A stretch of 33,905 bases of DNA from JAAXTT01 sp964530215 (lineage in GTDB: Bacteria > Bacillota > Desulfotomaculia > Desulfotomaculales > Desulfocucumaceae). How positions within the stretch are numbered: the stretch's first letter is position 1; each line of letters begins with the position of its first letter. Shown one piece after another: positions 23,715 through 32,179 of the stretch. A program made the translations under genes and the position numbers. The stretch is from NCBI GenBank assembly GCA_964530215.1, contig CAZHAJ010000005.1, positions 1 to 33,905 of the forward strand. The letters are read 5' to 3'. Under the pieces are notes generated by a model that saw only the letters and a list, made by a program, of their open reading frames with translations, had not been told where the DNA came from and made no database searches.

Positions 23715-23909
23715 TTATTTAAGTGGTGGTTCTATCGTTTGCTGAGCCACCGACTTATATTCTCCCCTTCCAATGGCTTCCGCAGCATTTGTTAATTGTA
23801 TCAGGGGTTTCTCTGCTTGATACTTCATAACATAATATACAACCCCTAGAATAACTGATAATATCATGTTGCCTTCGGCAAATAAAGTTATTGATTTTTG
23901 TTTCAACAT
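23715..23909 (-). CDS. Small membrane protein with HAMP-like tail
   Basis: A 64-residue protein with one hydrophobic segment (MILSVILGVVYYVMKY, about 15-30) followed by KPLIQLTNAAEAIGRGEY. That resembles the first helix and connector of a HAMP domain (Pro near the membrane, then a xxG-Y turn), and it then stops. No sensor, kinase or methyl-accepting part follows. AAGGAAG lies 11 bases before the ATG, and the stop is 35 bases before the channel gene, so it is probably translated with it. It could be a genuine miniature protein or the remnant of a receptor. Confidence 0.55.
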   Translation of the reverse strand: MLKQKSITLFAEGNMILSVILGVVYYVMKYQAEKPLIQLTNAAEAIGRGEYKSVAQQTIEPPLK

Positions 23910-23973
23910 TTTTTTACATACTTCCTTCTTTATTTTAATTTTTAACGGACGCTTATAATTCCTAGCATTGCAT

Positions 23974-24006
23974 AAAAAAATCCCAGGGATTAATTAATCC
24001 CTGGGA
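23974..24006 (-). terminator. Intrinsic terminator of the SLH protein gene
   Basis: Positions 23981-24006 are a perfect 26-base palindrome built on TCCCAGGGATTAA. On the minus strand it is followed by seven Ts. It lies 78 bases after the SLH gene stop. Confidence 0.9.
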
Positions 24007-24083
24007 CAAGTTTTAAAACCTTGTCTAAATAGCGAAATATATTTCAGTACTCAATTACTGTGGCGGTTATTTCTTTTTCACTG

Positions 24084-26678
24084 CTAAAAACCTGTTGAAA
24101 CAACCACATTTTCAATTGTTCCGATATTGGTATATAGAACAGCAATGTCAATATCGATTGTCTCAGCTGTATCATATGCTGCGGAAACGGTATAATCGCC
24201 TGTATCCCCATCTTCATTGACTGCAACGATATTAAGGAATCCGCTTCCTGAATGAGTTATCATTCCAGGGTAATTGAATTCATCTATCCCCAACCCACTT
24301 ATCGGTTGGTTCTGTGCATCCCTTAAGCTAACTTCAAAGGTAAAGGTTCCGTTAACCAACGGACTTACAGGTGATGTTGCAGCCGATACAGAGGAATTGA
24401 CACTGCTCGGACCCACTGAAAGCAATACCCCGTCAGATATTGTTGAACCGACATTGGCCACAAAGTAATACTGTCCCACCGCTACAGTATCCTGAACAGT
24501 AAAGTTGACCGTTGCGGTATTATCGTTAATTGTCCCTGTTGCCGTTCCAACCGAATCTCCAGCCGGAGTGCCTGAATGCAAAGTAACAGTTACTTCAGAA
24601 TCATTTGCAATAAATGTTGAAATCACCACTACCGTTACCGGTGTTTCGGCTCCTGCTGTAACGTGATTAGGATTAACACTAAATACTGATATTGTTTCCG
24701 AAACAATTTCATTGCTAAATGATTGCATTGCCTGCTCCAAATCCTGAATGCCTCCAAATAGCTGCTGAATTGAAGCTCCCATGTTTTCGGATAGTGTAAC
24801 TGCTGATGCAATCTCCGTTTCAAAATCGCTGTGAGCGGAAGCTGGTGCTTGACCCGGCAAGACTCCTTCCGGTGTTGCACTCTTTAAATCATTTGCTTGG
24901 ACAATAAGGCTATCTAATGCTCCCCTTAAAGAGTTTGATATAAAGGCTCCGATGGCAGCTTTGTTTGTAAATTCAATGGCTTCAATTTTAACTTCTGAAA
25001 AAACCTGTCCATCATACGTTCCACTTAGGGTAACATCAAAGCTGTGGATTTCATCAAAGCCTTCGATAAAGGCTTGACCCATCCAATAATCATATATGTC
25101 GGAAAAATCCAACGAACTCTGCAAGGTGCTTGCATCAATGCCCAAGAAACTGAAATTGAATGTGCTCATGGTATGCAATTCCTCAAAAATCTGGTCGGTA
25201 TATTTAAACTCTACAATGGAATTGCCATCTAAAGTCAGCAAATCTAAATTGATTGGGTTTCCGGAGCCGTCTTGAATGTTCATCAGCTCAAATTCCACAG
25301 AACCCGGCCTTATTTCAAACTCAAAACTTTCCGGTGGCCCTGTTGCAGGACTGCCTCCGCCACTACCGCCACTACCGCCGCCTCCCCCCGAGGAACTGCT
25401 GGTAGTGGTTGTACTGGGCTGGGAAGTATTATTGGTGATGCTGCTTCCGGCTACACTGGTGCTTACCTGGGGTGCAACGGTATAGCTTGCCGGTTTTTGG
25501 CTGATGGATGCACCGGAAACATTAATATCGGCTTGGGTTATTTTACCTTCACCGGTTATTTTGGCTGCTTCATTTATGGTCAGTTTTTCCACAGTACCTT
25601 CTACTATTTCAATCTCAACCCCTGCATCCACGGTAACCTGTGAGAAATCACCTTCCAAGGTTACTTTGGCACCCGCGGGAATTGTTTCTGAAAGAGTTAC
25701 TTTTTCAAATCCTTCTCCGGTAACTGACACTTCCACCAAGGTTGCTCCGGATTCCAGAGTTACCAAGGTTACTGTGGTGTTGCCGGTAGCTACTACCCGC
25801 ACCCCTTCTTTGCTTATGGTAACATCTGCCAGATTACAATTTTCCAAGACAACAGAGTTGGGTCCGCCACCTTTGATGATGGTGTCTCCTAAGACTGTAA
25901 CATTCTTTAAGGTTACATCACCTTCACCAACTTCCTCTGTCAATAGCAGATCTCCGGTAATTGTTGTGTTTTGGAGAATCACGTTCTCCGCACTGATGGT
26001 TACATTTCCGTTAATTGTTTTTGTTCCGCTGGCAGGCCCATAGGTTCCGGCCTGGTTATATGTCACATCCTTGACTTCTTCCTCCATGCCGCCTTTCATG
26101 GCACGATCCAGACTGGAAACAGCCTCTGCCCTAGAAATAGCTTTCTCGGGACCAAAGGTTTGATCAGGATATCCCCTCATTAAGCCTTTGGCTGCCACCG
26201 CACCTATTGATCCTTTGCTCCACTGCGGTATGCTGCCTGCATCTAAAAATCCCTCCGCATCATTATTTGATGGGCTTAAGTTTAAAATATTAGCTATGAT
26301 GACAGCTGCTTCTTGTCTGCTTATTTGGTTGTTTGGCTTAAAGCTTCCGTCCTGATACCCGGACAGATAGGAACTTGCTTTTGCAACCTCACCTGCGAAC
26401 CAATCAGTTGCCTGAACATCAATAAAATTATTCTGTCCCTTTTCATTGATATCAAAGGACTTATTTACTAAAGTTATAAACTCTGCCCTGGTTATCGTGG
26501 CGTCAGGCTTAAAGGTGCCGTCGGGATAACCCTTGGCCAGTCCACTATTTACCCACTGGGTGATCTGTTCCTTTGCCCAATGGTTTTCAAGATCAACCGG
26601 TTGTGCAAAAAGAGGCTGGATTGAGAATCCTAAGAAAAAAACCATCATAGTAACAACTAATAAATATTTTCGAAACAT
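24084..26678 (-). CDS. S-layer-homology surface protein with beta-solenoid-like and Ig-like regions
   Basis: An 864-residue exported protein. It has a signal peptide (1-25, cut after LFAQ) and three SLH domains (about 29-72, 85-133 and 144-193; YPDGTFKPDATITRAEF is typical) that anchor to pyruvylated wall polymer. A Val/Thr-rich repetitive stretch (about 205-395; GNVTISAENVILQNTTITGD) looks like a parallel beta-helix. A Ser/Thr then Gly/Ser linker follows (about 405-445). The C-terminal half includes Ig/filamin-like segments (about 670-765 and 770-864). No catalytic motif was recognised, so it is probably a cell-surface structural or adhesive protein. AAGGAG precedes the ATG, and it has a strong terminator. 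Confidence 0.92.
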   Translation of the reverse strand: MFRKYLLVVTMMVFFLGFSIQPLFAQPVDLENHWAKEQITQWVNSGLAKGYPDGTFKPDATITRAEFITLVNKSFDINEKGQNNFIDVQATDWFAGEVAKASSYLSGYQDGSFKPNNQISRQEAAVIIANILNLSPSNNDAEGFLDAGSIPQWSKGSIGAVAAKGLMRGYPDQTFGPEKAISRAEAVSSLDRAMKGGMEEEVKDVTYNQAGTYGPASGTKTINGNVTISAENVILQNTTITGDLLLTEEVGEGDVTLKNVTVLGDTIIKGGGPNSVVLENCNLADVTISKEGVRVVATGNTTVTLVTLESGATLVEVSVTGEGFEKVTLSETIPAGAKVTLEGDFSQVTVDAGVEIEIVEGTVEKLTINEAAKITGEGKITQADINVSGASISQKPASYTVAPQVSTSVAGSSITNNTSQPSTTTTSSSSGGGGGSGGSGGGSPATGPPESFEFEIRPGSVEFELMNIQDGSGNPINLDLLTLDGNSIVEFKYTDQIFEELHTMSTFNFSFLGIDASTLQSSLDFSDIYDYWMGQAFIEGFDEIHSFDVTLSGTYDGQVFSEVKIEAIEFTNKAAIGAFISNSLRGALDSLIVQANDLKSATPEGVLPGQAPASAHSDFETEIASAVTLSENMGASIQQLFGGIQDLEQAMQSFSNEIVSETISVFSVNPNHVTAGAETPVTVVVISTFIANDSEVTVTLHSGTPAGDSVGTATGTINDNTATVNFTVQDTVAVGQYYFVANVGSTISDGVLLSVGPSSVNSSVSAATSPVSPLVNGTFTFEVSLRDAQNQPISGLGIDEFNYPGMITHSGSGFLNIVAVNEDGDTGDYTVSAAYDTAETIDIDIAVLYTNIGTIENVVVSTGF

Positions 26679-26769
26679 AGTATCTCCTTTCTTTAAACCT
26701 TGATTTTTATGCGTTCAATTTGTTAGTTAAAAAAATCCTCCCTTCAAAAGCTTGTCTATTTTTTAAAAA

Positions 26770-27306
26770 TCAACTGGGATAGACAACGGGTATTACTCCG
26801 GTTTCATAGCGGAATCTATCTATAATGCTCTGCAATTCACTATTACCAAATGATCCATGTAGAATCCGGGTTTTCTGTGTCTTCCTATCGGTCCCATAGG
26901 TGAAACAAATATACTCCTGATTAATTTCCACCCCCTTTAAAAGAATACCATCCTGATTAAACCTGATTATTTTGGAATCAAACAATATACCGAAGCAAGA
27001 AACATAAATCTCTATACCTTCCTGGGGCGATGCGGAACTGCTGTCACCTCCAGTTTCTGTATTGATCCTGACGCTTTGTATATGGAGTATACTATTTTCC
27101 ATTATCAAGCCCGCAGCTTTCAATTTTCGATATTCAGCAATAAGTAAGCCCGTCAAAACAAAAACAATCAGAACAGAAAACACAAAAATCCCTTTTTTAT
27201 TAACCTGAGATGTCCCGGTGTAGCCAAGTATAAAGTAACCAGACGTCACTGTAATTGCACCCATTGCTAGACCCAGAAAAAATATCCTTTGTCTGATTGC
27301 CTTCAA
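26770..27306 (-). CDS. Unknown two-TM membrane protein
   Basis: I do not recognise a family. The 178-residue product has two hydrophobic segments near the N-terminus (about 8-29 and 38-57) and a soluble C-terminal domain of about 110 residues. That domain is rich in beta-prone runs (GIEIYVSCFGILFDSKIIRF, EYICFTYGTD), suggesting a PH-like barrel; this is only an impression. The start is a TTG at 27306 with AAGGGGA seven bases upstream. It lies downstream of the tandem terminators of the LuxR fusion gene and upstream of the SLH gene, so it may be a single-gene unit. Confidence 0.7.
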   Translation of the reverse strand: MKAIRQRIFFLGLAMGAITVTSGYFILGYTGTSQVNKKGIFVFSVLIVFVLTGLLIAEYRKLKAAGLIMENSILHIQSVRINTETGGDSSSASPQEGIEIYVSCFGILFDSKIIRFNQDGILLKGVEINQEYICFTYGTDRKTQKTRILHGSFGNSELQSIIDRFRYETGVIPVVYPS

Positions 27307-27360
27307 ATAAATGTCCCCTTTTTGCCGATATTAGAAATATAATAGTATTTTTTGACAGCT

Positions 27361-27382
27361 AAAAAAATCACCCCTCAGGGTG
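27361..27382 (-). terminator. Second of two tandem terminators after the LuxR-fusion gene
   Basis: CACCC (27369-27373) and GGGTG (27378-27382) form a short GC stem; on the minus strand seven Ts follow. Confidence 0.65.
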
Positions 27383-27386
27383 GTAT

Positions 27387-27425
27387 GCAAAAAGAGCCCC
27401 TCACCTGAACGGGTGAGGGGCTCTT
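27387..27425 (-). terminator. Strong intrinsic terminator of the LuxR-fusion gene
   Basis: AAGAGCCCCTCACC (27392-27405) and GGTGAGGGGCTCTT (27412-27425) are perfect 14-base inverted repeats with a six-base loop, followed on the minus strand by five Ts (the first two overlap the stem end). Confidence 0.93.
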
Positions 27426-27449
27426 GAATTCCTGCTCCAAGCCTATGAA

Positions 27450-28892
27450 TTAATGGGTTTTGGGTTGTTCTTCCTTTTCAATCATGAAATTAACCAATTC
27501 CATTCTGCTTTTTATGTTTAGCTTAGAGTAAATATTTTTAATATGGGTTTTTATGGTGTTTTCACTTAAATACAACTCTTGGGCAATCATTTTATAAGTT
27601 TTGCCTTTAAAGAGCAAAAGGGCGATTTCACTTTCACGCTCTGTTAGAAGTCCCTTTAGCACCGTATCTTTTTCATCGTTCTGGTGAGTCTTCAGCATGC
27701 CGCCCAGTATAGTTAAAAAGACATGGTTTTTTAGTAATTCTGAAAGCTGTTTGTGAAGAAGAGGCAAAATGATCAGTATTATAAAAGTTATGGTCAAAGC
27801 CAAGATTGCAGGATTCTGATTTGAAAAATTTCCGGCAATGAATTTGCTCCCGATGAACCCCCCGGTCAGTACACCCAAGACATTGGCGGAAAGTCCTATG
27901 CCCAAAATCTTGGCGGGATTATTGTCCAAATCAAGCATTTCGCCCAGAATGCTCCACCAAAACAGGTCAAAAACCCCACAGGCTCCCAGCATCAAAGTAT
28001 TAATCAATAAATAGCTATACACCGATCGGTCAAAAACCATAAAAGCAAGGAAAGATAACCCCATCATGGCAATGGCAACGTATAATATATAGGTTCTATT
28101 TGTTTCCTTGGGCAAATTTTTCACAACAAATATAGCTACAATATAAGGCACCGTCCAATACCAACTGATTAACCATTGGTGATGTTCAAAAGCAGGATTA
28201 ACAACCTGGTACATTAGCCCTGAATTGATGGTAATAATCATGATAAACAGCCACAATGAGCTAAGGGGTTTAACAATACTTATATTCTTTTCCCCTTTCT
28301 CCAGCGGCGCATTATTTAAATGCTCTGATTTTTCCGGCAAATGTGCAGAAAAAAACAGAGAGCAACCAAGAAACAGCATTGACAGCCCTAAACCTAAATA
28401 TGGCGACAGGTGTATTGCTACCGTATTTATAATTATCATGAAAACACTGGAGTAAATTAATAACTCCCCGGCAGTTATAATACGCTCCTCGGCAAGAGTA
28501 AATTCTTTAAAATAATACCCCCAAGCTGCCACGCAGGCGCCTGCCAAAAACGCACACAATACTAATGCAACACTCCATAAAAAAGAGGGAGCATAAAAGA
28601 ATACACTGCTTGCAACAAAACAAAAGGCAATGGTAAAAAACATCAGCTTTTTGGCAGCTTTAATACTTTTAACTATAAAGCCGGACAGCACTAAACCTGC
28701 AAAATGAGCGGCAATTGATTCAAAAACCAAGGCCAGGGGTTCACTGCCGTATCGCTGGGAAAGGGCATATAGAACCTGTCCCTCAAAGGCAAAGGATAAC
28801 AGCCATGAAGAAAACAAAGCCAGCACTATGACAGATAGCCTACGATGGTTTTTATATGCCTTCAACAGATATTCTCTGCTGTTGGAATCCAC
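27450..28892 (-). CDS. MFS-like 12-TM protein fused to a C-terminal LuxR DNA-binding domain
   Basis: A 480-residue protein. Residues about 15-400 contain roughly twelve hydrophobic segments in the layout of a major-facilitator transporter, with a central charged loop (about 185-205). From about residue 415 there is a canonical GerE/LuxR helix-turn-helix: LTERESEIALLLFKGKTYKM, then SENTIKTHIKNIYSKLNIKS. It would bind DNA while embedded in the membrane, like other one-component membrane regulators. Such fusions occur in anaerobic Firmicutes and Actinobacteria, but few ligands are known. The start is GTG 28892 with GGGGGGTG eight bases upstream. Its own target is not evident; the SLH and unknown membrane genes lie downstream behind strong terminators. 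Confidence 0.88.
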   Translation of the reverse strand: MDSNSREYLLKAYKNHRRLSVIVLALFSSWLLSFAFEGQVLYALSQRYGSEPLALVFESIAAHFAGLVLSGFIVKSIKAAKKLMFFTIAFCFVASSVFFYAPSFLWSVALVLCAFLAGACVAAWGYYFKEFTLAEERIITAGELLIYSSVFMIIINTVAIHLSPYLGLGLSMLFLGCSLFFSAHLPEKSEHLNNAPLEKGEKNISIVKPLSSLWLFIMIITINSGLMYQVVNPAFEHHQWLISWYWTVPYIVAIFVVKNLPKETNRTYILYVAIAMMGLSFLAFMVFDRSVYSYLLINTLMLGACGVFDLFWWSILGEMLDLDNNPAKILGIGLSANVLGVLTGGFIGSKFIAGNFSNQNPAILALTITFIILIILPLLHKQLSELLKNHVFLTILGGMLKTHQNDEKDTVLKGLLTERESEIALLLFKGKTYKMIAQELYLSENTIKTHIKNIYSKLNIKSRMELVNFMIEKEEQPKTH

Positions 28893-28920
28893 CGCTATGT
28901 CACCCCCCTACGCAAGAAGA

Positions 28921-28949
28921 AAATAAAACGCGACAAAAAGTCTTGCCGC
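28921..28949 (-). terminator. Probable terminator of murA
   Basis: On the minus strand GCGGCAA pairs with TTGTCGC (one G-U) around a six-base loop, followed by GTTTTATTTT. It lies about 50 bases after the murA stop. Confidence 0.6.
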
Positions 28950-28997
28950 ATCGAAAGTATAAATATTATTTAATATTAACTGCTTATTTTAAAAAAA

Positions 28998-30251
28998 CTA
29001 TTTAGTTGCAACCTTGGCTCCCAGGGCCGCAAGTTTATTTTCCAACTGATGATAACCACGGTAAATATATTCCGTGTTAGATATTTCGGTAGTACCCTTA
29101 GCCATCAATCCCGCCACCACCAAAGCAGCACCTGCCCTAAGATCGGTAGCTTTTACCTGGGTTCCGTGAAGACATTCGGTCCCCTGAATAATGGCCATTC
29201 TTCCCTCAACTTTAATTTTTGCACCCATACGTTTTAACTCGTCCACCACTTGATAGCGGTTTTCAAAAATATTTTCGGTAATCAAGCTTGTTCCCGGCAC
29301 CGTGGCCAGCATTGCCATCATTTGAGACTGCATATCTGTGGGAAATCCCGGATATGGAAGAGTTTTTATATCAATGGGCTTCAAACCGCCGGAAGCAATC
29401 ACCCTCACGCTATCTTCATATTCAATAACTTCTGCTCCAGCCTCCTGAAGTTTTGCCCTTAAAGGTTCAAGATGCCTTAAAATAACATTCTCCAGCTCCA
29501 CATCCCCTCTGGTGGCAGCAGCAGCCACCATAAAGGTTCCTGCTTCAATTCGATCAGGAATTACGGAGTATCTCTGGCATCCTCCCAATCGGGAAACCCC
29601 TTCAATATGAATGATGTCGGTTCCCGCTCCCCGCACCTTGGCCCCCAGACAATTCAAAAAATTAGCCAAATCCACCACTTCCGGTTCCTTGGCTACATTT
29701 TCAAGAATTGTTTTACCGTCTGCCAGGCATGCTGCTATCATTATATTCTCGGTGGCTCCGACACTGGGGAAATCAAGATATACCCTGGTTCCCTTCAGTT
29801 TTTTACAGGTTGCCCGCACACACCCTTTCTCCATGCTGATAATAGCGCCCATCTCGATAAGTCCTTTAAAGTGCAGGTCCATGGGCCTGATACCAATGTT
29901 ACAGCCTCCGGGCAAAGGAATTTCTGCTTCACCGAATTTAGCTAAAATAGGACCCAACATTAGATTGGAAGCCCTTAACTGTTTGGAAAGACGATAGGGA
30001 GGCGTAGGGCCTTTGGTCAACGGAGGAACAATTAGAACTGTTTCCTTCTCCAGCCATTTTGCATCCGCACCTACCGAGTTTATCAACTCCAACATAACTC
30101 TGACGTCATTAATATTGGGAATGTTATCTATAATAACTTCTTCTTCTGCCAGCAATGCGGCACATAATATTGCTAAAGCGGCATTTTTTGCTCCGCTTAC
30201 CCTAACTTTTCCTATAAGAGGTATTCCTCCAGAAATGATCATTTTTTGCAC
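28998..30251 (-). CDS. murA: UDP-N-acetylglucosamine 1-carboxyvinyltransferase
   Basis: MurA transfers enolpyruvate from PEP to UDP-GlcNAc, the first committed step of peptidoglycan synthesis. Visible are SGAKNAALAIL near the N-terminus, the catalytic cysteine in PGGCNIGIRPMDLH (C117 with the start used here), and PGFPTDMQSQMMA in the C-terminal half. Upstream in-frame ATGs at 30278 and 30266 exist. The GTG at 30251 has GGAG nine bases upstream and gives MQKMIISGG, matching the family's usual N-terminus, and 417 residues, the usual length. The Cys (not Asp) form is expected to be fosfomycin-sensitive. It follows the peptidase gene, with a tiny ORF between. Confidence 0.95.
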   Translation of the reverse strand: MQKMIISGGIPLIGKVRVSGAKNAALAILCAALLAEEEVIIDNIPNINDVRVMLELINSVGADAKWLEKETVLIVPPLTKGPTPPYRLSKQLRASNLMLGPILAKFGEAEIPLPGGCNIGIRPMDLHFKGLIEMGAIISMEKGCVRATCKKLKGTRVYLDFPSVGATENIMIAACLADGKTILENVAKEPEVVDLANFLNCLGAKVRGAGTDIIHIEGVSRLGGCQRYSVIPDRIEAGTFMVAAAATRGDVELENVILRHLEPLRAKLQEAGAEVIEYEDSVRVIASGGLKPIDIKTLPYPGFPTDMQSQMMAMLATVPGTSLITENIFENRYQVVDELKRMGAKIKVEGRMAIIQGTECLHGTQVKATDLRAGAALVVAGLMAKGTTEISNTEYIYRGYHQLENKLAALGAKVATK

Positions 30252-30287
30252 TCTGTCCTTCTCCATTCCGTATTCCATAAGGTGCTG

Positions 30288-30329
30288 TCATCCATTTAGC
30301 AGCATTTCATAAAGTTCTCTTTTTTTCAA
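30288..30329 (-). CDS. Possible 13-codon leader ORF before murA
   Basis: In the gap between the peptidase and murA, the minus strand has AGGAAGGA six bases before a TTG at 30329. The ORF reads MKKRELYEMLLNG and ends in TGA. The ribosome-binding site is stronger than that of murA itself. It could be a leader peptide or a coupling device, or chance. Confidence 0.3.
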   Translation of the reverse strand: MKKRELYEMLLNG

Positions 30330-30348
30330 GTAAATCCTTCCTGCTTTT

Positions 30349-31221
30349 CTAAAAACCCGACCTTTCCCGCCAATTTTGTTCCAGCTCAGACATTTCTATT
30401 CCAATGGAGTCTTTTATAGCTTGGCGGATATCTTTACCTTTGCTCAAGTGATTTATTATATCCTGCAAAATATCCCCTCCATATTGAACCTCAATATACT
30501 CTACTACAGATAAGCTTCCTTGATATGCCAACGCTTGGTTCTCTAAAGCATCAAACCTTTCATCCATTTCTTTAAGGCTATAATACTCTTTATCCCCTGG
30601 GGATCCAACAAAGCGAAATCCGGTAAGGCGATATTCTTCCATTTGGGCTAACCCCTCGGTAAGCCATCGGGGACAATTGCCCCTAGTGGCATAGTCCACC
30701 ACCAAATGAGTCAACTCGTGAGCCATGGGGCCGGCATGAACAAATGTCTGCTGTATTTCCTCCGGACTGTTTCCTTCTATCCAGATAGCCGGGGACAATA
30801 CCCTAATAACTCCGGTATAGTACACTCCGATAGCACTTTCATTGGACTGCCACCCAAAACTGGCATTAAGCTCTTCCCTGGAAGAATAAATCATAATAGG
30901 TATTTTATGATTCTTCTCAAAAAAATATTTTTTTGCCACCGGCGGATAAAATCTTTCTGCAGCCCCCAGCACCATTTTAGCATATTGCTCATCATTCCGT
31001 GAGTAAAAAACTCTAAAGTGGGCACTTTCTATGGCCGGTACTTCCCTTGTCTTAAATTCAAAGATAACCCTGGAGGATTCCCGATAAAGCTCATAAAAAA
31101 ACCCCCTGACCGGCCCTGATTTTTTTATCGTAGTCAGAACTAACAGCGCCAGGATAAAAATTAAGACTCTAAATAAGAGTCGAAACCATATTCGTTTTTT
31201 GGTTTTTTGTATAGTGTACAT
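30349..31221 (-). CDS. Membrane-anchored gluzincin peptidase (peptidase MA-like)
   Basis: A 290-residue protein with one N-terminal membrane segment (about 12-32) after a basic start, so the rest is outside the membrane. The zinc site is HELTH (168-172), with the third ligand in WLTEGLAQMEE (E189). This is the peptidase MA-like (gluzincin) arrangement, found in many spore formers; its substrate is unknown. The ATG at 31221 has AGGGGAAG close upstream; a longer frame to 31302 is rejected because it adds non-conserved sequence before the basic N-terminus. It may be co-transcribed with murA, 98 bases downstream. Confidence 0.85.
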   Translation of the reverse strand: MYTIQKTKKRIWFRLLFRVLIFILALLVLTTIKKSGPVRGFFYELYRESSRVIFEFKTREVPAIESAHFRVFYSRNDEQYAKMVLGAAERFYPPVAKKYFFEKNHKIPIMIYSSREELNASFGWQSNESAIGVYYTGVIRVLSPAIWIEGNSPEEIQQTFVHAGPMAHELTHLVVDYATRGNCPRWLTEGLAQMEEYRLTGFRFVGSPGDKEYYSLKEMDERFDALENQALAYQGSLSVVEYIEVQYGGDILQDIINHLSKGKDIRQAIKDSIGIEMSELEQNWRERSGF

Positions 31222-31333
31222 AACTTCCCCTAATGATCTTATTAATTGACTGAATATATTATAAACGTATACCTGCTGCCATGATAGCGGTATATTCTGC
31301 AAGTGGCCTTACCACAAAAAGCTTTACAGCAAT

Positions 31334-31361
31334 AAAAATGGCAGTCATTAAATGACCGCCA
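31334..31361 (-). terminator. Terminator of the TM-TPR gene
   Basis: TGGCAGTCAT and ATGACCGCCA form a ten-pair stem with one mismatch and a short loop (31339-31361); on the minus strand TTTTTATT follows. Confidence 0.75.
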
Positions 31362-31389
31362 ACAGGAATTTTGTCCTTTTAGGTGTGCC

Positions 31390-31989
31390 TTATTGCAGTC
31401 CCTTCAGGGTTTCCACTAGTCTCTTTGCTTCCTCAGTGCCCAGACTGTTCTCACCGTTAAGGGCTATATACTGCTCAAACTCTTTTTGGGCCTTCTTATA
31501 CTCCCCAAGCCCCACAAGAGCATGACCATAATTATAATGAGCATCAATATTGTTGGGGTTATCAGTCAACACTTTTTCCAACAAATTAACAGCCTCATCA
31601 TAATTCCCCAGCATCAGATAGCTTTCCGCCAGTCGATTTTTAAGATCTTCCCTTCCCGGGGCAAAATCCACTGCTCTTTGAAATGTTTCCACTGCCTTTG
31701 ATGCGTTCCCTTCCCTCATATATGCCTGACCCAACTGCTCCAGCAGGCTTATGTCATTGGGATTCGACTCCAAGCTGGCTTCAATTTCTGCGGACGTTTG
31801 TTGTTGCTGCTGCTGAACATAATCATCCGTGTTATCACTAAAGATATTGGTAAGGCCGGCCAGTGAAGAGCCCAGCAAACCTAAACTCAGCACCACTGCC
31901 ACCAATCCAAAAAGCATTCTTCTATAAAATGTTTTACTTAATTTATGTCTCTTCTTAGGTTCTCCCATTTCATTATTCTGTCTAGCCAT
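31390..31989 (-). CDS. Membrane-anchored TPR protein
   Basis: A 199-residue protein: a basic N-terminus, one membrane segment (about 25-47), a Gln-rich linker (YVQQQQQQ), and then three TPR-like units. The clearest are ISLLEQLGQAYMREGNASKA and IDAHYNYGHALVGLGEYKKA. The topology puts the TPRs outside the cytoplasm, where they may scaffold envelope enzymes. The M23 peptidase upstream and the MA-like peptidase downstream suggest cell-wall work, but this is context only. GGGGG lies upstream of the ATG. Confidence 0.88.
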   Translation of the reverse strand: MARQNNEMGEPKKRHKLSKTFYRRMLFGLVAVVLSLGLLGSSLAGLTNIFSDNTDDYVQQQQQQTSAEIEASLESNPNDISLLEQLGQAYMREGNASKAVETFQRAVDFAPGREDLKNRLAESYLMLGNYDEAVNLLEKVLTDNPNNIDAHYNYGHALVGLGEYKKAQKEFEQYIALNGENSLGTEEAKRLVETLKGLQ

Positions 31990-32025
31990 TTATTATAACC
32001 CCCATTATTGATCTAAACAATCTTC

Positions 32026-32054
32026 ATTATATTTTAAATAAAAGGGAAAGTCCA
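32026..32054 (-). promoter_or_regulatory. Promoter of the TM-TPR gene
   Basis: On the minus strand TGGACT (32054-32049) and a perfect TATAAT (32031-32026) are 17 bases apart, about 40 bases before the ATG. Confidence 0.6.
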
Positions 32055-32096
32055 CTTGCACCACCTAAATATGGATTGCTGGGAATACGGAAGTAT

Positions 32097-32137
32097 AAAA
32101 AGAGATTGATATTTACTAAATATATCAATCTCTTTTT
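32097..32137. terminator. Bidirectional terminator after the M23 peptidase gene
   Basis: AAAAAGAGATTGATAT (32097-32112) and ATATCAATCTCTTTTT (32122-32137) are perfect 16-base inverted repeats with a nine-base loop, giving T-runs in both directions. It serves the M23 gene on the minus strand. Confidence 0.92.
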
Positions 32138-32179
32138 ATACTTTTACCGCTCAATGTATAAAGCTGAATCGAGCCTTAT

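Noticed and set aside
25353..25410. Short tandem-like GC-rich tract (ccaccgcc-type repeats)
   Set aside because: It encodes the Gly/Ser linker of the SLH protein; it is not a CRISPR or a mobile repeat.
25504..26043. 179-codon plus-strand ORF, and several others across the same gene
   Set aside because: It is antisense to the Val/Thr-rich repeat of the SLH protein and has low-complexity Ser/Thr/Val content; the minus-strand protein has clear domains.
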